Assembly: GCF_002211285.1 (NCBI RefSeq)
Contig: NZ_LOKX01000036.1
Coordinates: 1-64,000, forward strand
Reading direction: 5' to 3'
DNA length: 64,000 nt
Source: Rhizobium sp. R635
GTDB taxonomy: Bacteria > Pseudomonadota > Alphaproteobacteria > Rhizobiales > Rhizobiaceae
A program made the position numbers and the translations under genes. The notes below the pieces were generated by a model, which was given only the letters and a program-made list of their open reading frames with translations, was not told the origin of the DNA and searched no databases. This document shows positions 62,184-64,000 of this stretch, in pieces. Each line of letters starts with the position of its first letter. Positions within the stretch are counted from its first letter, which is position 1.

Positions 62184-64000
62184 GGGTGATATCCGGCATG
62201 ATGGCGAGAATGGTCATCGGCAGTGGATCGAACTGCTTGATCCACATATTGCCGCCGGTATCCCAGTCCCATTGCGGCGTCAGCGAGATATCGCCGGTGA
62301 TGGGCTCGATCGGATCGTCCCAGTCTTCCGTCGAGCGCTGCTTGTATTCGACGAGATGCGCGTCGCCCCGCGCCCCGTCACGCGGGCCGATGAAGATGCC
62401 GCGCGTCTGCTCGACCCTGAGCGTCACATTGCTCACCGATTTCTGCCGTCCCTGCACGGTTCCGAGCCCACCGACATTGCCGAGATCGATATCGAGCGTC
62501 TGCAGCGCGGAAACGACAGGCAGGCCGACATGCACCTTGGAAGCGGCGACATCGAGTGTCACCACGCCACCGCTGACGGTCAGGTTGCGCACCACATTGC
62601 CGTCGGCCAGCGCCACCACCTTCTGCCCCTCGAGATGGCTGAGCCCGCCGATCACGCTGACCGGCGCCCCGCTATAGGTCAGGCCGCAATCGACGAAGAA
62701 GGCGTCGCTGACCGAGGCAAAGACGCGGCTGTGCAGCCGTTCGATATAGCGCCGGGACTGGCCGCCGACCGTGCGTTTGACGAGGAAGTAAGGTACGTCC
62801 TCATTACCCTCGGCAATGACGGTGACATCCTCGAAAACGGCGTCGTTGTCAGGCCCGCTTTCATGGCGCGTCCAGGCCCAGACGTCATGCTCCTTGAGAT
62901 AGGTGAGCGAAACGAGCGCACCGTTGTCGAGCACCACCCAGGCGATCGAATAGGGCGCCTGCGCATAGGCCCAGGCCTTGACGCGCCGGTTTTCGAAGAG
63001 GTGGCGGGCAAGGATGGTCAAGTCTTTGCCGACGAAGCTGTCCTCGGTGTAGACATAGCTGAAGTCGCGGATGACACCGCCGCGCTCCTGGGCAAAGAGC
63101 ACGGTATTGCCGACGACGATCGGCTGCACCCGGGCGGCTCCCCGATAGCCCTGATTGTCGATCTTGATCGACGAGGGAGAAATCGCGTCGGATTGCGAGC
63201 CGCCGCTGACGATCCATTCGGCGCCCGATGTCAGCAGCATCAGCCCGCGCAGCGCCAGCATCGAGCGGATCTCGTTCACCTGCCGGGCGCGGATGCGGAA
63301 GGTCACGGCATCGCTCGCCTTGGAGGGCGAGGAATAGCCGAAATTCTCGTAATTGGCCGATTGCGACAGCCAGACCGCCTGCGGATCGTTCTTGGTGGAT
63401 GCAAAAGCGAGGCGCTGTTCGATGAAGGTCGCGCAGCGGGGATAGTTGCCGGCGCTGTTGAAAGGGTTGCGCGCCTTCTGCGGAGTGTCCGCAAGATCGG
63501 CCGCGATATTGTCGTCGTCGAAGAAGAGCCCCGCCGTGCCGCCGATATAGCCGTAGACGCCGTTGTCGCTCTTGTAGACGATATAGCGCGAGACGCCCGC
63601 GACCGCCGACCAGCTGACGCGGTTCTTGCGGCCGCTCACCGTCAGGTCGTTGTTGACGAAAACAGCCGTCGAAGGGAGGCTTTCCTCGCCGCTTTCACTA
63701 TCGATGGCCGAGACGCAATAGCCGTTTGTCGTGCCTCCAGACCCGACGATCGCCGCCGCGCTCACGCCTGTCGGTGCGGCGATCTTCGGCGCGAAGGTCA
63801 CGAGCGAGAGTGTCCAGTTGTTGTCGGCGAGACGCGCCAGTTTGCGTACGGGATAGTCTGGATGACAGATATACATCACGTCAGCCTCCTGCACGAACAC
63901 CAGTTCGTCGAGCGCGGTATGAACGTAGGGCGTCGTCACCTCGTAAGGTGTGGTGCCGGACAGAACGAGCCCGCCATCGCGGAAGACCCGGAAATAGAGA
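62173..64000 (-). CDS. Phage tail tubular/stabilisation protein (gp12-like), 5' end outside window
   Basis: The frame is open from the right edge to the TAA at 62173-62175, over 600 residues. Blocks PYVHTALDELVFVQEADVMY, FSSAWE-like region GLMLLTSGAEWIVSGG, VIRDFSYVYTEDSFVGKDLT and YIERLHSRVF match the tail tube B/stabilisation proteins of T7- and P22-like podoviruses. It is first in the visible late series and forms the lower part of the short tail. The true start is beyond 64000. Confidence 0.82.
   Translation of the reverse strand, partial: LYFRVFRDGGLVLSGTTPYEVTTPYVHTALDELVFVQEADVMYICHPDYPVRKLARLADNNWTLSLVTFAPKIAAPTGVSAAAIVGSGGTTNGYCVSAIDSESGEESLPSTAVFVNNDLTVSGRKNRVSWSAVAGVSRYIVYKSDNGVYGYIGGTAGLFFDDDNIAADLADTPQKARNPFNSAGNYPRCATFIEQRLAFASTKNDPQAVWLSQSANYENFGYSSPSKASDAVTFRIRARQVNEIRSMLALRGLMLLTSGAEWIVSGGSQSDAISPSSIKIDNQGYRGAARVQPIVVGNTVLFAQERGGVIRDFSYVYTEDSFVGKDLTILARHLFENRRVKAWAYAQAPYSIAWVVLDNGALVSLTYLKEHDVWAWTRHESGPDNDAVFEDVTVIAEGNEDVPYFLVKRTVGGQSRRYIERLHSRVFASVSDAFFVDCGLTYSGAPVSVIGGLSHLEGQKVVALADGNVVRNLTVSGGVVTLDVAASKVHVGLPVVSALQTLDIDLGNVGGLGTVQGRQKSVSNVTLRVEQTRGIFIGPRDGARGDAHLVEYKQRSTEDWDDPIEPITGDISLTPQWDWDTGGNMWIKQFDPLPMTILAIMPDITLGR

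Overview
The window reads as chromosome of a Rhizobium (leguminosarum/etli group) alphaproteobacterium. Evidence: high GC, rhizobial families (DUF982, the aqpS-type arsenic operon, DUF1800/DUF1501 pair, extended UvrB), and several families of rhizobial palindromic intergenic repeats, including RIME-like elements. No rRNA, tRNA or CRISPR array was recognised.

Layout. 1-1.2 kb: an IS4-type transposase running off the left edge. 1.6-4 kb: two tandem paralogous double-receiver proteins, one with a GGDEF domain. 4.1-5.4 kb: a dinB-like/tetR operon with a perfect operator palindrome. 5.4-8 kb: an arsenic operon (arsR, thioredoxin-type arsC, aqpS, glutaredoxin-type arsC) divergent from a DUF6428 gene. 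8-14.5 kb: MscS channel, DUF924, a receiver-histidine kinase and a drug-type MFS pump. 14.6-14.8 kb: a strongly structured candidate ncRNA with its own terminator. 14.9-17.9 kb: two toxin-antitoxin modules (FitAB/VapBC-like and HipBA), the second bracketed by direct copies of a 105-bp repeat and beside a siderophore-interacting-protein remnant. 18-35 kb: mostly housekeeping and small hypothetical genes (extensin-like lipoprotein, chemoreceptor with a CRP-like site, thioesterase, Tat-exported DUF1501 and DUF1800, MFS carboxylate transporter, methyltransferase, response regulator, DUF899, class III cyclase, a DUF805 gene with an in-frame TGA).

35-46.5 kb: uvrB, whose C-terminal tail carries a translated RIME-like repeat; directly behind it an AT-rich, 5'-truncated and frameshifted RelA/SpoT-domain gene; then small genes, a large RTX/cadherin-like secreted protein built on an internal duplication, cspA with a folded leader, and dusA.

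46.7-64 kb: a prophage. Read leftward from the right edge, the virion genes follow T7 order: tail tube/stabilisation protein, gp13-, gp14-, gp15- and gp16-like internal virion proteins, tail fibre, holin-like genes. Left of these lie an HtrA-like protease, a divergent repressor/Cro-like switch with promoters and operators, a winged-helix regulator, a CHC2-Toprim primase, a VapE-type helicase and a GH108 endolysin. This suggests a lysogenic T7-like podovirus that replicates with a primase/VapE module. No integrase or attachment site is visible; the element continues past the right edge.
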